From positions 2,170,001-2,234,000 of the forward strand of contig CANTUR010000282.1 in the NCBI GenBank assembly GCA_947683625.1: a stretch of 64,000 nt of DNA. The letters are read 5' to 3'. Every line of letters starts with the position of its first letter. Positions within the stretch are counted from its first letter, which is position 1. Below the pieces are notes generated by a model. That model was given only the letters and a program-made list of their open reading frames with translations. It made no database searches and had not been told where the DNA came from. Made by a program: the position numbers and the translations under genes. Below are positions 1-11,869 of the stretch, in pieces. This stretch comes from Mallotus nudiflorus. Lineage: Eukaryota; Streptophyta; Magnoliopsida; Malpighiales; Euphorbiaceae.

Positions 1-1010
1 TAGAGAGCTTCGAATGCTTGATGAATATTTCCTCGCACAGTACCTTAGCATACGAGTCTCTATCTAGTGCACACTTCTTCTACTCCTTATCCTTATTGCC
101 CCGAGAGGACCCAATAATGGATTTACCCTTCAGACTGGCATCTTCAATAAGTACTACCAGTGTGGTAGGCTTGCGCAATGGAGAAGGAATCTGAACATTT
201 TCTTATACTTCAGGCTCATCATCTATAAGCTAAATTCCATTCATAAAGGAAAAAAAATCAGCCATCTATGAAATAAAAAAGAAAATATAAAAGTCAAAAC
301 AATACCTCCCAAAGCTCAAAATATACTGGTGGATTGTATGCGATCAGGGTAGACTCTCCAAAGATATCTTTTAGATACATTTTTAGCAGACCAAACATTA
401 GTTAGGCCATAAAGATGAAGTCTCAGGACTATCTTTGTATCTTGGACGGACAACTTTAGAGGGCGCTTCACCTTATGACACTCATCGGACCACATTCACT
501 GGACATCCACAAAGTTCAAGTGGTGCTCGACATCGAAAAATTTATGCCTCCACTTCTTGTAAAGGTTCAAAAGCTTCATAAAAAGGCTATGGTTGGGGAT
601 GGCCGACAGTGAGAACATCAACTCCCTTGTTTTCTTATTCATACTATACATATAACTTAGAACGTTTAATTTTGGCTCTCTACCCTCCTCATGCATCAAT
701 TCTATAAATCTAGTTAAGATCCGATAACTATTAGGATGAAGCTGACCGGGTATTATGTTATACCTATTCAATAACTTTTTCACAAAGGGATCCAGAAGGG
801 ACTTTAAACCACCCTTTAGTTAGTAAAAATACATAACTAACCTATTAAGATCTAACATTGGAGTATGGGCTCTAAATTGCCTATTTACGGTGTGCAAAGT
901 TAAATTGACAGGAATATTAAAGCACCTCCGATACCACCATAGCAAGTCCTAATTTATTCTAGAGACGAATAAATCAGAACTAACTTGTTCCCTCAGTGCC
1001 ATGGATTTAT
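1..1010 (-). pseudogene. antisense ORF relic of a Tat-like Ty3 retrotransposon
   Basis: The minus strand carries a decayed reading frame whose longest intact piece is 496-783 (95 codons). That piece contains a proline/asparagine motif of the type IIPGQLHPNSYRIL followed by an aromatic/basic stretch (YKKWRHKFF). This resembles the 'putative gypsy-type transposon' / plant-mobile-like domain that some plant Ty3 elements of the Tat lineage carry as an extra ORF, often antisense to gag-pol. Upstream on the minus strand (784-1010) weaker coding similarity continues through in-frame stops, so it is a relic. The position, just before tandem repeats, a polypurine tract and a plus-strand LTR, fits the 3' non-coding part of such an element. 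The domain assignment is from memory of the family and was not searched. Confidence 0.5.
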
Positions 1011-1379
1011 TTAATAAGCAAAAAAGAAATGTATAAAGGGAGAAAAGTTTAACAAGATTACAGAATGCAAGTTTTGTTATAGATAGAGCCTAATGATAAA
1101 ATGCACAAGGAAGAAGAAGCAACCAAGATAGCAAGAAGTGAAAATGAAACAAATCGAAGAAGCAAAGATTCTTATAAGATAATAGAAGGATCTAGAATAA
1201 GCCATTACGATCCTCATAAATGTTTTGGTCTCTCCCACATCATTAAGGATAGTTTGGGAAATGAAAAAGACCCATTAATCGAGTAGTCATCATTATAGAA
1301 GCAGAAACGTCTCATCTTTTGACACACGAACAAATGCGATCATTACGCAATTTAAAATTCAAAAAAGGTATCGAAATGA

Positions 1380-1800
1380 CCTAGCGATTATCAACCCCAT
1401 ACACATCACTGCCAGCTGCCCCTCAATGCTGAGTATCTAAAGCTCAAACATCAATGTCCAGTAACTAGAAACTGGCACCCTCAGGTTGCTTCTATAGTAC
1501 TGATGTTCGACACTTGGGCCATGTTTTTAATGCACCAAGACTATATGACACTTGGGTTGCGCTTCTAATGCACCAAAAATAAGTCCATTGATTGAAGTTG
1601 ACACCCTTAGGTCACTTCTAAAGTACTGAGGTTTTGAGCATGTAAGCCTCACGTCTTTGAATCGAGCATCTAAGCCTCGTGTCTTTGCATCTAAGACCAG
1701 TGATTGAAGTTGGTACCCTTAGGTCACTTCTATAGTACTGGGGTTCAACACTTGGGTTGCGCTTTTAATGCACTGAACATCAAAACTCCAGTGATAATTG
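1380..1800 (+). repeat. degenerate tandem repeats in the 3' region of the Tat-like element
   Basis: Phrases such as 'acacttgggttgcgctt' (near 1550 and 1750) and 'cccttaggtcacttcta' (near 1600 and 1710) recur at irregular spacing with shared flanks, giving several interleaved imperfect repeat units. Amplified tandem repeats in the 3' untranslated region are known for Tat/Retand-type plant retrotransposons. No coding function is visible. Confidence 0.6.
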
Positions 1801-2072
1801 GTTCTATCATATTGTCTCCATACTGACGGGTTAATCCATTACATCTTCTCTATTGCAGTTCTTATGAACTTAAGTCCAACTAGCACTTCAATGATGTTCT
1901 TATACAATGATTTCAAGACTAGATACCAAGCTTTTCCTTCTTCTGCAACTGGGGCTGGCCACCTCAGCTCACCCATTCATATCAAATGCAATGATTCAGG
2001 CAATCTCTCTCTGGGAGAATGACATTTCCATACAAACTTGAATATATCAGACATAAATATCCGAACACACTT

Positions 2073-2490
2073 GCAGGGGGGACTCTTGATACCCCATATA
2101 TATATTCCTATTTAAACAAGATCTTTATTTTCCTATACAAGTTACTCAGAAAAGAAGGACGTCCAAAGACAAGTATAAAAAGGTTCCTAAATTAGGAGAC
2201 TCCTAAAAAAAGAAGGAACACTCTCCTAATTGACTTAGGACTCTCATTCAAAGAGGAATCCTACTCCTCTCTGGTTTGAGCATTACTATCCCTATAAATA
2301 GGATCTCATATTTCTCATTCTCATTCATATTATTCTCTTATGTTCTCCTCCTGTTTCTAGATTCTCTTTATATATTTTGATTTAAACATTGGAGAGCTTG
2401 TGGGGATCCTCTCCATTTCTCACTTTACCCTTTATTAATCACTTACAAAATTTCAGCTCAAGAGTTCCAGAAAACAAGTTATGAGTAATT
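2073..2490 (+). mobile_element. polypurine tract and 3' LTR of the Tat-like element (right end approximate)
   Basis: A purine run (gcaggggggactct, 2073-2086) directly precedes TGATACCCC at 2087, the expected PPT/LTR junction. A TATA-like box (tataaata, 2293-2300) lies about 200 bp into the LTR, with a pyrimidine-rich region after it. The LTR start matches the first bases of the LTR at 48429 (TGATACCC). I could not locate the terminal CA with certainty, so the end near 2490 is a guess; 2490-2703 is featureless AT-rich DNA. Confidence 0.55.
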
Positions 2491-2708
2491 AATTTTATAT
2501 TTATTGAAAGTAACTCATAAATTGATTTTTTATTTATATTCATCTATACTTGGCTTATAAAAATATGAATTACGAGCACGGTACGTATGCAAAGTATGCC
2601 AACTAATTTGAATTATTTGTTTTTGACTTTTAATTAATGATTTGTGCAAGCTAGGAATTTAAGTTTGCTCAGCTCCTAACTTTCATTAATATACTCTTCC
2701 TAAAATAC

Positions 2709-5700
2709 TGTCGCAACCCAAAACAAGGGCCATGACCGACGCTAGGGAATGAGAATTCTTTCGAATCCGAAAACCATAGCAAGCCTAAAAATAAAATAAA
2801 ACATGTAATAATAATAATAATAACATAAATAATATAATTTGCAGCAGAAATAAAAATCATAAATAAGATAAGTAAATATACATCAATGGATTTAAATCTT
2901 GATCTCATATATAAATAATCCTTTAATACAAATCTAGTTCAAATGTTTGAAATACATAACTCACACAAATAAATACATAAACCCCACATCTGATTACAAC
3001 TACTGCAGTGTTTAAATTATAAAATAAAGCTCAGATAAACAGTTTACATAGTGAAGCCAGGGCGGAAGAAATCCAGTGTATAGGTCTGCTACTAAGGTCT
3101 GAAGATGATGACTCTCCTGAAAAATAGTCAACAGAGGGGAGTCAGACCTCACTGAGTGAATTGTTATAATATATATACATGCATACTAAATGACAATACA
3201 CACAGTCAATAGTATATATAATAAATATATATACAAGCAAATACACATAGATGCAGCAAAATCATTTGTATATGTTTATTGAAAATCACTGTTTATGAAG
3301 GATCAAATAGAACCCTAGAAAATCACAACTTCAAAACAGTGTTAAACAACACTCTAGCTATACAGACTCATTTATTCCAAATAAATTCACTTGTTCCATT
3401 TGGACAGAGACTGGCCCCGAGACACTAAGTCAATCGAGCTCCAGCAGTCTGACTATCAGTGTGATTGACCCTGAGACACTTGGTCAACCGAGCTCCAACA
3501 ATCACACTCCCAAATCACATCACACATTAAATAAATCAATCTGATCAATATCCACAAATAGGTTAGTAATATAACCTAAATTCTATCATCGTACCGGTGC
3601 GTACTCGGTCCTAGTGCTGCCCACTAGGTAGCACGTTCTATTGATATCCTTCATTAATATATAAAAAATACATTCATAAATAAAATGATGCATGAATTTC
3701 AATAAAATAGCAACATAAACCATATATATATACTAGAAATATAACAAAAGTAAACCATGTATATTTCGAGTATATGTACGTCAAATAAATCCAATATAGT
3801 TGCGAAATAAACTAGAAATATACTTAAAAACATTTTAAGTGTAAATTATTAATAAAACATGCATATAATTTAAAATATACCAAAATATACCAAAAATAAA
3901 CCTAAGTAATACTTAAATCATTTATGCATACTTTATGAAAATAAACCATACATTCCTAAATCATGCACCCTAAAACATATATATATACAATAACAACTCA
4001 CTGTTATTGCGCTCCACGAGATGGGTCCGACGGGCCTGGTCCACTAGGCCTCTGTCTCGGTGCAACTAAGCAAACAAACGACAACAAAAAATTAGAATAA
4101 ATCTAACAGAAATTCCTAAAAACTCGATCTAGAATACTAGACACAGAATTAGAATCAGAGTTCGTTCGAACATCACGTTTTACGAGAATTTTATCAAAAA
4201 TCCAACAGAACTTCCCCTATAAAATGGACATCTCTCTACTCAAAGAGCAGAGCCGATCTTGCAAAGAAACACACTTTGAAATAACACAAAATTCACAACT
4301 ACAATCCCTCGGTCGGACTCCAAACTATAATTTACCGACCGAGGCCCACAATTCACAGAATAATTATAAAAATACCGAAAATGCCCTTTTATAATAAAAA
4401 TACATCTTATAAATCCAAATTACATAATTAACCCTAAAACTTGTTAAAAACTGATAAAAACTCATTTATATAGAAAAATCGTATATTATATATAATTTAA
4501 AAATAATTTACGAAAAATAGTTATAATTAATTAAAAATACTAAATAATTTGTAGAAATCATTTTTATACCTTAAATAACTAGTAAAACCAATTTAATTAC
4601 ATTTTTAACCAATTTAGTGTTAAATTACCAAAATACCCCTATATATAAATTTACTAAAATTAATCAAATATTCACCAAAAATAGTATAATTACTTAAAAT
4701 TAATTTTCTCAACATATAATTCAATAATATCAATAAATATACTCAATTAACCAATTAATTTCAATTAAACACATAATTAACCTAATTTTTCAAAATTACA
4801 TAAACTTAATAAATTCAAAATAAATACATAAAATTCACAATAATTACAAATAAATTTCTAAAATGCATTTCAACACTTATAATCACCATAAAACACAATT
4901 TCATAATTTAATTAATTAGTTTTCAAAAATTAGAAAATTATAATAAAATAATCAAAAATTCCCAAAAATCAAAATAAATTCCAAAAATTCCATAAAAATT
5001 TCAGAGTATATATTAAGCTACAAGGATCAAAGTTTGTGAAGGGAGTTTGCTTGAATCAATCAAATTGAAGTTCGAAAAATTCAAGAACTCAAAGTGATCG
5101 AAATTGTAAAATCAAAACCTAGGGAAATCTAGACCATTTTAAGTGAAACAAAGCTTGGAATAACACTCACCGGAGCTCAAGGAGAAGATAGAGACTGGTG
5201 GCGTCGAGTTTGGTGGCCGAAATCATGTCAATCGGAGCTAGGGTAAATTTTCAGCTTCTCGGGTTGTTGCAGCATTCACCGGCACCGGAGAGGGTGGAAG
5301 GAGGGGCTGAGCAGCTGGAGGAAGGTGGTGGACATCTGGCAAGCACACTAAACGGCGGAGAACGGAGTCGCACAGTGAGAGGAAGGGGAAGAAGACAACC
5401 GGACATGAGGGAGAAGGGTCGGGGGCAAAATTCATAAATTTGAAGAAGTTATATAATAATAATAATAATAATGACTTTAACAATTTATACTATAATATAA
5501 TAATTTTATATTCACCAAAAATTCTGCACCATATAATTTAAAATAATTAATATATATACATATACACATGTTAATTAAAATAACAACTATATAATATATA
5601 CATACATAATTAAAAATAATTAATAAACCCTAAAATTATTATTATTATTATTTTATATATATATATATATATATTTTAATGCAGCAATTAAAATAATGCA

Positions 5701-5958
5701 TGGACTCATATAAATTCGTAAAATTATTTAATATTAAATTATTTAAAATAATTAATATTAAATTATTTATGTTTTAATTTTCCCGAAAATAACATTCTAG
5801 GGAAAATTTTATGTAAATTTCTTAAAATAATATAAAATAATTTAAATTAGCTTTAACAAATAACAAACTCATAAAAATAATCATAAATATGTATAAAAAT
5901 TATTAACACTGCATATTCCGATACAGTTTAAAATTATTTAAAAACTCGGGATATTACA
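2709..5958 (-). mobile_element. solo LTR, chromodomain Ty3 family (copy B)
   Basis: The plus strand begins TGTCGCAACCC at 2709 and ends ATATTACA at 5958, flanked by the perfect 5-bp duplication AATAC (2704-2708 and 5959-5963). On the minus strand it reads as the same 3.2 kb LTR as 8610-11864 and 59112-62289. Shared landmarks are the hairpin near 4240, the CCGACCGAGG inverted repeat near 4310-4345, the twin GAGCTC boxes (3420-3510), and a GC-rich, CT-rich leader at 5160-5440. No internal region or second LTR is present, so this is a solo LTR formed by LTR-LTR recombination. Open frames inside it are not conserved between copies. A TA-dinucleotide run lies at about 5655-5682. Confidence 0.9.
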
Positions 5959-5963
5959 AATAC

Positions 5964-6596
5964 TAACTTCTATTATTTTATGTCAATAACTATTGAGATA
6001 AACCGGCAGAGGTTATTATTAATGAAGTAACATTTTATATTCGAATTATGGTATATACAGTCATATGAGTATAAGAATTTTTAATGCTCTTATCATCCTA
6101 AAGCAAAATTAGTTAATAATTGTTAGAAGTCCTTTATCGCCTTTATAATTATATTCGAATTAAATTAAATTAGTTAAAATTTAGTAAATTTTGATAAATG
6201 GTAGTTCAAATAAAAAAAAGTGAATTTATTTATTAATGTTTGGAAGTCCTTTATTACCTTTATAATCATATACAAATTAAACTGAATCAGTTAAAATTTA
6301 GTAAATTTTGATAACTGGTAATTCAAATAAGAAAAAAGTGAATTTAGTTATTAATGGTTGGAAGTTCTTTATTGCCTTTATAATCATATACAAATTGAAC
6401 TGAATTAATTAGAATTTAGTAAATTTTGATAACTAGTAATTCAAATAAAAAAAAAGTGAATTTAGTTATTAATGGTTGGAAATCCTTTATCATATATATA
6501 AATTAAACTGAATTAGTTAGAGTGTAGTTCAAATAAAAAAAATGAATGGTGCAAAAAAAATAATAAAATGTATTTATATATTTATTACAAGTAAAA
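5964..6596. repeat. AT-rich spacer with a 117-bp tandem repeat (6111-6530)
   Basis: About three and a half copies of a unit containing 'gaagtcctttat...cctttataatcatat...agtaaattttgataactgg' start near 6126, 6243, 6361 and 6478, a period of 117-118 bp. Diverged single copies of the same phrase occur near 42700 and 45050, so this is a locally amplified piece of a dispersed repeat. Nothing coding is seen. Confidence 0.75.
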
Positions 6597-7117
6597 ATTA
6601 GGAATAAGTACAAAAAGTATCTTGTGGTTAGATGCATTTTCAGTTATAGGCTTGTGGTTTTTGTAGTGATATTTAGAGGCATGTGGTTTCATTTTTCTAA
6701 CATTTTAATCATCGCTATTTTGTAATAAAACTTTAATTTAACACTTTTTTTCAATAATATAAATATTTTACATATGATTTACCATCAATATAACTATTTA
6801 GATACTTTTTAAAATATTACAATTTTATTTAGAAAATTATTTCTTTTTATTCATAATAAAATTAAAAATATATCTTATTTTTATTTATTGTGAATTTACT
6901 TTAGTTAGTTTAATACTATATTACTTAGTAAATAATTTTACTATTAAAAATTCATATTATTTTAACATTATATCATATATTTTTAATAATATTATTGGGT
7001 AGGGTATTAAAATGCAAGTATAATGAAACCACAAACCCTTAAATGTTACGAAAAATACCACTAACCTCTAAGCAAAAAAATGTCTAACCATAAGGTATTT
7101 TTTTTTATATTTATCCC
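6597..7117. mobile_element. MITE with long terminal inverted repeats and 9-bp duplication
   Basis: The left arm (starting ggaataagtac at 6597) and the reverse complement of the right arm (ending atatttatccc at 7117) match imperfectly over roughly 95 bp, including TGGTTAGA and TGTGGTTTCATT blocks. The flanks are taaaaatta (6588-6596) and taaaaatca (7118-7126), a 9-bp target duplication with one mismatch, as made by Mutator-like transposases. There is no transposase ORF, so the element is non-autonomous. Confidence 0.75.
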
Positions 7118-8019
7118 TAAAAATCATTATCTAATATTAGGAGTGTAATTGAGCCGAGTTGTGTTTTGGGTTGGCTCAAATTAAAAACACTAAGCTTGAG
7201 GCTTAAGCCTCAAAACAATTTTCAAAATCTAAGCTTAAGTTTGTTTATATTTTGCTCGGGCTCGGCTTGGCGGAGAGCTCTTGCAGAGCTTGACAGAGAA
7301 GGAAGAAGAAAATCAAATATGACAACAGAAAACTAAAAATGCAATATGACAAACCAAATCATATTAAGTTCTAATTCACAATCAAAATATCATAAATTAG
7401 CACAAAAATTAAAATCCACAAAGCAAAAATCTTACAACAAGTACAAATCCAATAACAATAAGAAGAGAAAAATACAATTAATGGACAAAAACTATTAGAT
7501 CTTATAGAAATTAAGGAGGAAATTTAGCTCAAGAAGCAAAAAAGACAACAAAACACACCAATACTTGTTACTTGGATTTCATCATCAATGTTTAAATCAT
7601 GACTCAATTTGCTCTATCTTCCATCTGCAATGGTATACTCGAAGTATAAATCATTAAAATTCAACATTCACATCAAAATTGCTTGGTGCATTTCTTTTTT
7701 CTTGAAAAAACGAGCTTGAGTTTGAGAAGGTGTTGATGCCAGTGAGGAAGAACAACTAGAAAACAATCAGATGAGGGACACACAGGGTGTAGATAATGGT
7801 AGTTCACAGTAGATGATGATGGTGCGAACGATGGCAAAGAGTGTAGATGATGATGATAATGGTACTAACAGCAACGAAGAAAGGAGGTTGGATAGTCAAA
7901 TGAGGAACATATGGTTGGTGGGTAGCGTGAGGTATGGGCAGGGGTGGAAGGTATGGGCGGCTACTATGGAGATAGTTTAATGAGATAGGCATTAGGTTAA
8001 ATGGATTTTTTGTCAAATT
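7118..8019. other. intergenic AT-rich DNA with one end of a hAT-like repeat
   Basis: At 7139 the string taggagtgtaattgagccga resembles the terminus of the widespread plant hAT-type MITEs (TAGGGGTGTNA...GAGCC). The opposite inverted end was not found, so this may be a truncated copy. No supported gene lies in this stretch; short frames at 7804-8016 have no recognisable features. Confidence 0.35.
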
Positions 8020-8609
8020 AGGTTAAATGAATTAAGTTTAGTAAAGAAAGTTATTTTTAGGGAGTTAGTTTGTATCAACACTATGTAGTTTTGAGCTAAA
8101 TTATATAATTTTTTTTAGTTATGGACAAATTGTTTTTTAATAACATTAAAATGATGTATTTTTGTGATAAGATAATTTAAATGAAATTATAATTTATACT
8201 TTAATTATGTATTCATTTAATAATAATTTTAATCAATGTTATATTTATTTAAATGTTAAATTAATATTATATAATAATACTAAATTGCTTTATAACATTA
8301 CGATTAGGTAGTTTTAGTTTAAGACTAACTATGTATTGAATTATTGTATAATAAAATTAAATTATAATTTAGAAGATTCAATAATAATTTTAATTGGTGC
8401 AATATTTATTTAATATTAAATTAGGATTAGATAACTTTTGTAGTTCTATAGTTATATTTATCTATAACATTCAAATTATATATTTTTATGGTAAAATAAT
8501 TTATAATTTAATCATCTATTTATTTAATAGTAATTTTAATCAATAATTTATTTATTTAATGTTAATTTTATACTATATAATAATATTAAATTGTTTCATT
8601 ATATTAAGA
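8020..8609. repeat. left part of a tandem array split by a solo LTR
   Basis: The segment contains the phrases 'agttatggacaaattg', 'gtatttttgtgataagataa' and 'ttataacattacgattagg', which recur in the array at 11870-12890 on the other side of the solo LTR. The two flanks are therefore one repeat tract into which the LTR inserted. Non-coding. Confidence 0.6.
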
Positions 8610-11600
8610 TGTAATATCCCGTGTTTTTAAATATTTTTACACTGTACCGGGATATGCAGTGTTAATAATTTTTGTATATATATTACGATATTTTTACGAG
8701 TTGATATGTATTTAAAACCTATTTTAATTACTGTGTCTTATTTACAGTGCTTTACGTAAAATTTTCCCGGGACTTGCATTTTCGAAAAAATTTTCACGTA
8801 AATAATTTATTATTAATTATTTTAAATATATTTTCGGACTTGCATGAACTCATACGTATTTTTAAATTACTAAATAGAGCCTATGTGTGTATATATTTAT
8901 TTAATTAGGGTTTAGTATATTACCCTAATATTTTATTAATTAATTATTTGTTTATGTGTTATTTAATTATTTTTAATTAATATTAAATTTTAAAATATTA
9001 AATATTAAGTGTGTGGGTGTGATTTTTTTTAAATATTTTATTAAAATTATTTTTTTATTATTTTTCTTTTTTTTCTTTTTCTTTTTCTTTTTTTTTTCTT
9101 TTTTTTTTTCTTTTCTTTTCTTTTTCTTTTCTTTTCTTCTTCTTCTTCTTCCCGTGCGCGACCCCCTTCCCCTCACCGCTGCTACTCCGATCACCGGCCG
9201 TCAGAGTGCCTCCCCTGCGTGTCGCCGTCTTCTCCAGCTGCTCCGTCGCCCCCAGCCTTCTTCCCCGGTGCCGGCTTGTCCCTTTTCTCCATTTCCGACC
9301 GAAAGCTCCATTTCTTCTCACCTCGCGATTCTGGCCACCATTTTCGACACCGCCGATCTCTTTCTTCTCCTTGAGCTCTGGTGAGTGTGATTCTAGCTTT
9401 GGTTTGAGCTTAAATGGTCTTGATTTGCTTAGGTTTCGAATTTTTAATTTCGGCCACATTAGGGTTTTCAATTTTTTTGAGTTTCGAATTGATTGATTCA
9501 TGAAAACTCCCTTCACAAATGTTGATTCTAGTAGCTCAATATACATGTGTGAATTTTTGTGGAATTTTTGGAGATTATTTTGATTTTGGGTATTTTTGAA
9601 TATTTTAATAGTATTTTCTAATTTTCGGAAATTAATTAATTAAATAATGAAATTGCGTTTTATGGTAATTATAGGTGTTGAAATGAATTATAGGAATTTA
9701 TTTGGAATTTTTATGAATTTCTATGTATTTATTTTGAATTATTGAAGTTTATGTGAATTTGGGAAATTAGGGTTAATTATGTCTTTAATTGAATTTAATT
9801 GGGTAATTGAGTTTAATTATTGATATTATTGATAAATATGTTGAGAAAATTAATTTTGGATAATTATACTATTTTTGGTGAATTTTTGAAGTAATTTTAG
9901 TATATTTATATATATAAGGGCATTTTGGTAATTTTACCCTAAATTGGCTAAAAATGTAATTTAATTGGTTTTAATAGTTATTTAAGGTATAAAAATGATT
10001 TCTATAAATTATTTGGTATTTTTAACTAATTAAAACTATTTTTCGTGAATTATTTTTAATTATATATATAAAATACGATTTTTCTAATAAAATGAGTTTT
10101 TATCGATTTTTATAGTGTTTTAAGGTTAATTATGTAATTTCTACTTATAAAATGAATTTCTATGATATAAGGGTATTTTTGGTATTTCCTGAATTGTTCT
10201 GTGTTTGTGGACCCCGGTCGGTAGATTGTAGATTGGAGTCCGACCGAGGGGTTGTGGTTGAGTGTTGAGCTTGTTTTTTTTGAAGTGTGTTTCTTTGCAG
10301 GGTCGGCTCTACTCTTTGAGTAGAGAGATGTCCGTTTTACAGGGGAGGTTTTATCGAATTTTCGGTAAAATTCTCGTAAAACGTGATATTCGGTCGAACC
10401 CTAATCTCAATTTTGTGTTTAATACTCTAGATCAAATTCTAGGATTTCTGTTAGGTTTATTCTAATGTCGATTATTTATTGTTTGTTTAGTTGCACCGAG
10501 ACCGAGGACTAGTGGACCAGGCCCGTCGGACTCATCTCGTGGAGCGCACTAATTTGTGAGTTACTATTTTATATATAGGTGCTTTAGGATGCATGATTTT
10601 AGAAATACATGTTTCATGTTGACTAAATATGCATAAATAATGTGATTTGTATTTAAGTATATTTTTGATTTATTTTTGATATATATTAAATTATATGCAT
10701 GTTTTATAAATAAATTATATTTAAAATATTTTTAAATATATTTCGAGCTTAATTTATGATTTAATTGGATTTATTTGACGTATATATACTCGAAATATAC
10801 TTGGTTTACTTTTGGTATATTTTCAGTATATATATGGTTTATATTGTTATTTTATTTAATTTCATGCATCATTTATTTGTGAATGGATGTTTTATATTTA
10901 TTAATGAAGGATATCGATAGAACGTGCTACCTAGTGGGCAGCACTAGGACCGAGTACGTACCGGTACGCCTATAATATTTAGGCTATATTACTAACCTAT
11001 TTATGGATATTGATTGATTATGATTATTTGATGTGTGAGATGTGATTTGAGTGTGATTGCTGGAGCTCGGTTGACCAAGTGTCTCGGGGCCAATCACATT
11101 GGCAGTCAGACTGCTGGAGCTCGGTTGACTTAGTGTCTCGGGGTCAGTCTACTGTCTAAATGGATTAAGTGGACATATTTGGATTAAGTGAGCCTGTATG
11201 GCTAGAGTGTTGTCTAACACTGTTTTCGAGGTTGCGATATTCTAGGGTTCTATGTGATCCTTCATAAACGATGATTTTCAGTAAAATATATATAAAATGA
11301 TTTTTATTGCATCTGCGTGTATTTGCCTGTATATATACATATTTTATATATATATATACTGTTGATTATATGCATTGTCATTTAGTGTGTATGTATATAT
11401 ATTATAGTAATTCACTCAGTGAGGTCTGACTCCCCTCCGTTGATAATTTTTCAGGAGAGTCAACATCTTCAGACCTCAGTAGCAGACCTGTACGCTGGAT
11501 TTCTTCCGCCCCGGCTTCTTTGTGTAAACTGCTTACTTGAGTCTTATTTTTATAATTTAGACACTGCAGTAGTGATAAATTAAATTGTGAGATTTTATGT

Positions 11601-11864
11601 ATTTTATTTATGTGAGATATTGTATTATAAGAACTGGATTTGTATTAAAAGATTTATATATATGAGATGAGATTTAATTTAAATCCAGTTGGTGAAAAAT
11701 ACTATTGTGATAATTATGATATTTATGATTTTTATTTCCGCTACATTGTATATTGCTACTATTATTGCATGTTTTATTTTATTTTTAGGCTTGCTACGGG
11801 TTCCGGATTCGAAAGAATTCCCGTTCCCTAGCGCCGGTCATGGCCCCTATTTTGGGTCATGACA
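8610..11864 (+). mobile_element. solo LTR, chromodomain Ty3 family (copy A)
   Basis: It starts TGTAATATCCCG at 8610 and ends GGGTCATGACA at 11864, flanked by the perfect 5-bp duplication TAAGA (8605-8609 and 11865-11869). Internal landmarks in order: a long C/T tract then a GC-rich block (9060-9390); an inverted repeat CCCCGGTCGG...CCGACCGAGGGG (10212-10251); a perfect 8-bp hairpin CTCTACTCTTTGAGTAGAG (10307-10325); a hairpin CCTAGTG-GGCAG-CACTAGG with the palindrome GTACCGGTAC (10930-10970); two 54-bp-spaced boxes TGCTGGAGCTCGGTTGAC (11058 and 11112). The open frames at 9013-9546 and 10262-10465 lie wholly inside the LTR and are not conserved as protein between copies. Confidence 0.93.
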
Positions 11865-11869
11865 TAAGA

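Noticed and set aside
5238..5483. 81-codon minus-strand frame and its plus-strand counterpart
   Set aside because: Both sit in the GC-rich leader of solo LTR copy B and are not conserved in other copies.
9013..9546. Open frames of 96-162 codons on both strands in LTR copy A
   Set aside because: They arise from a C/T-rich tract (poly-Phe or poly-Lys/Glu) and a GC-rich leader inside the LTR; the frames are not maintained in copies B and D.
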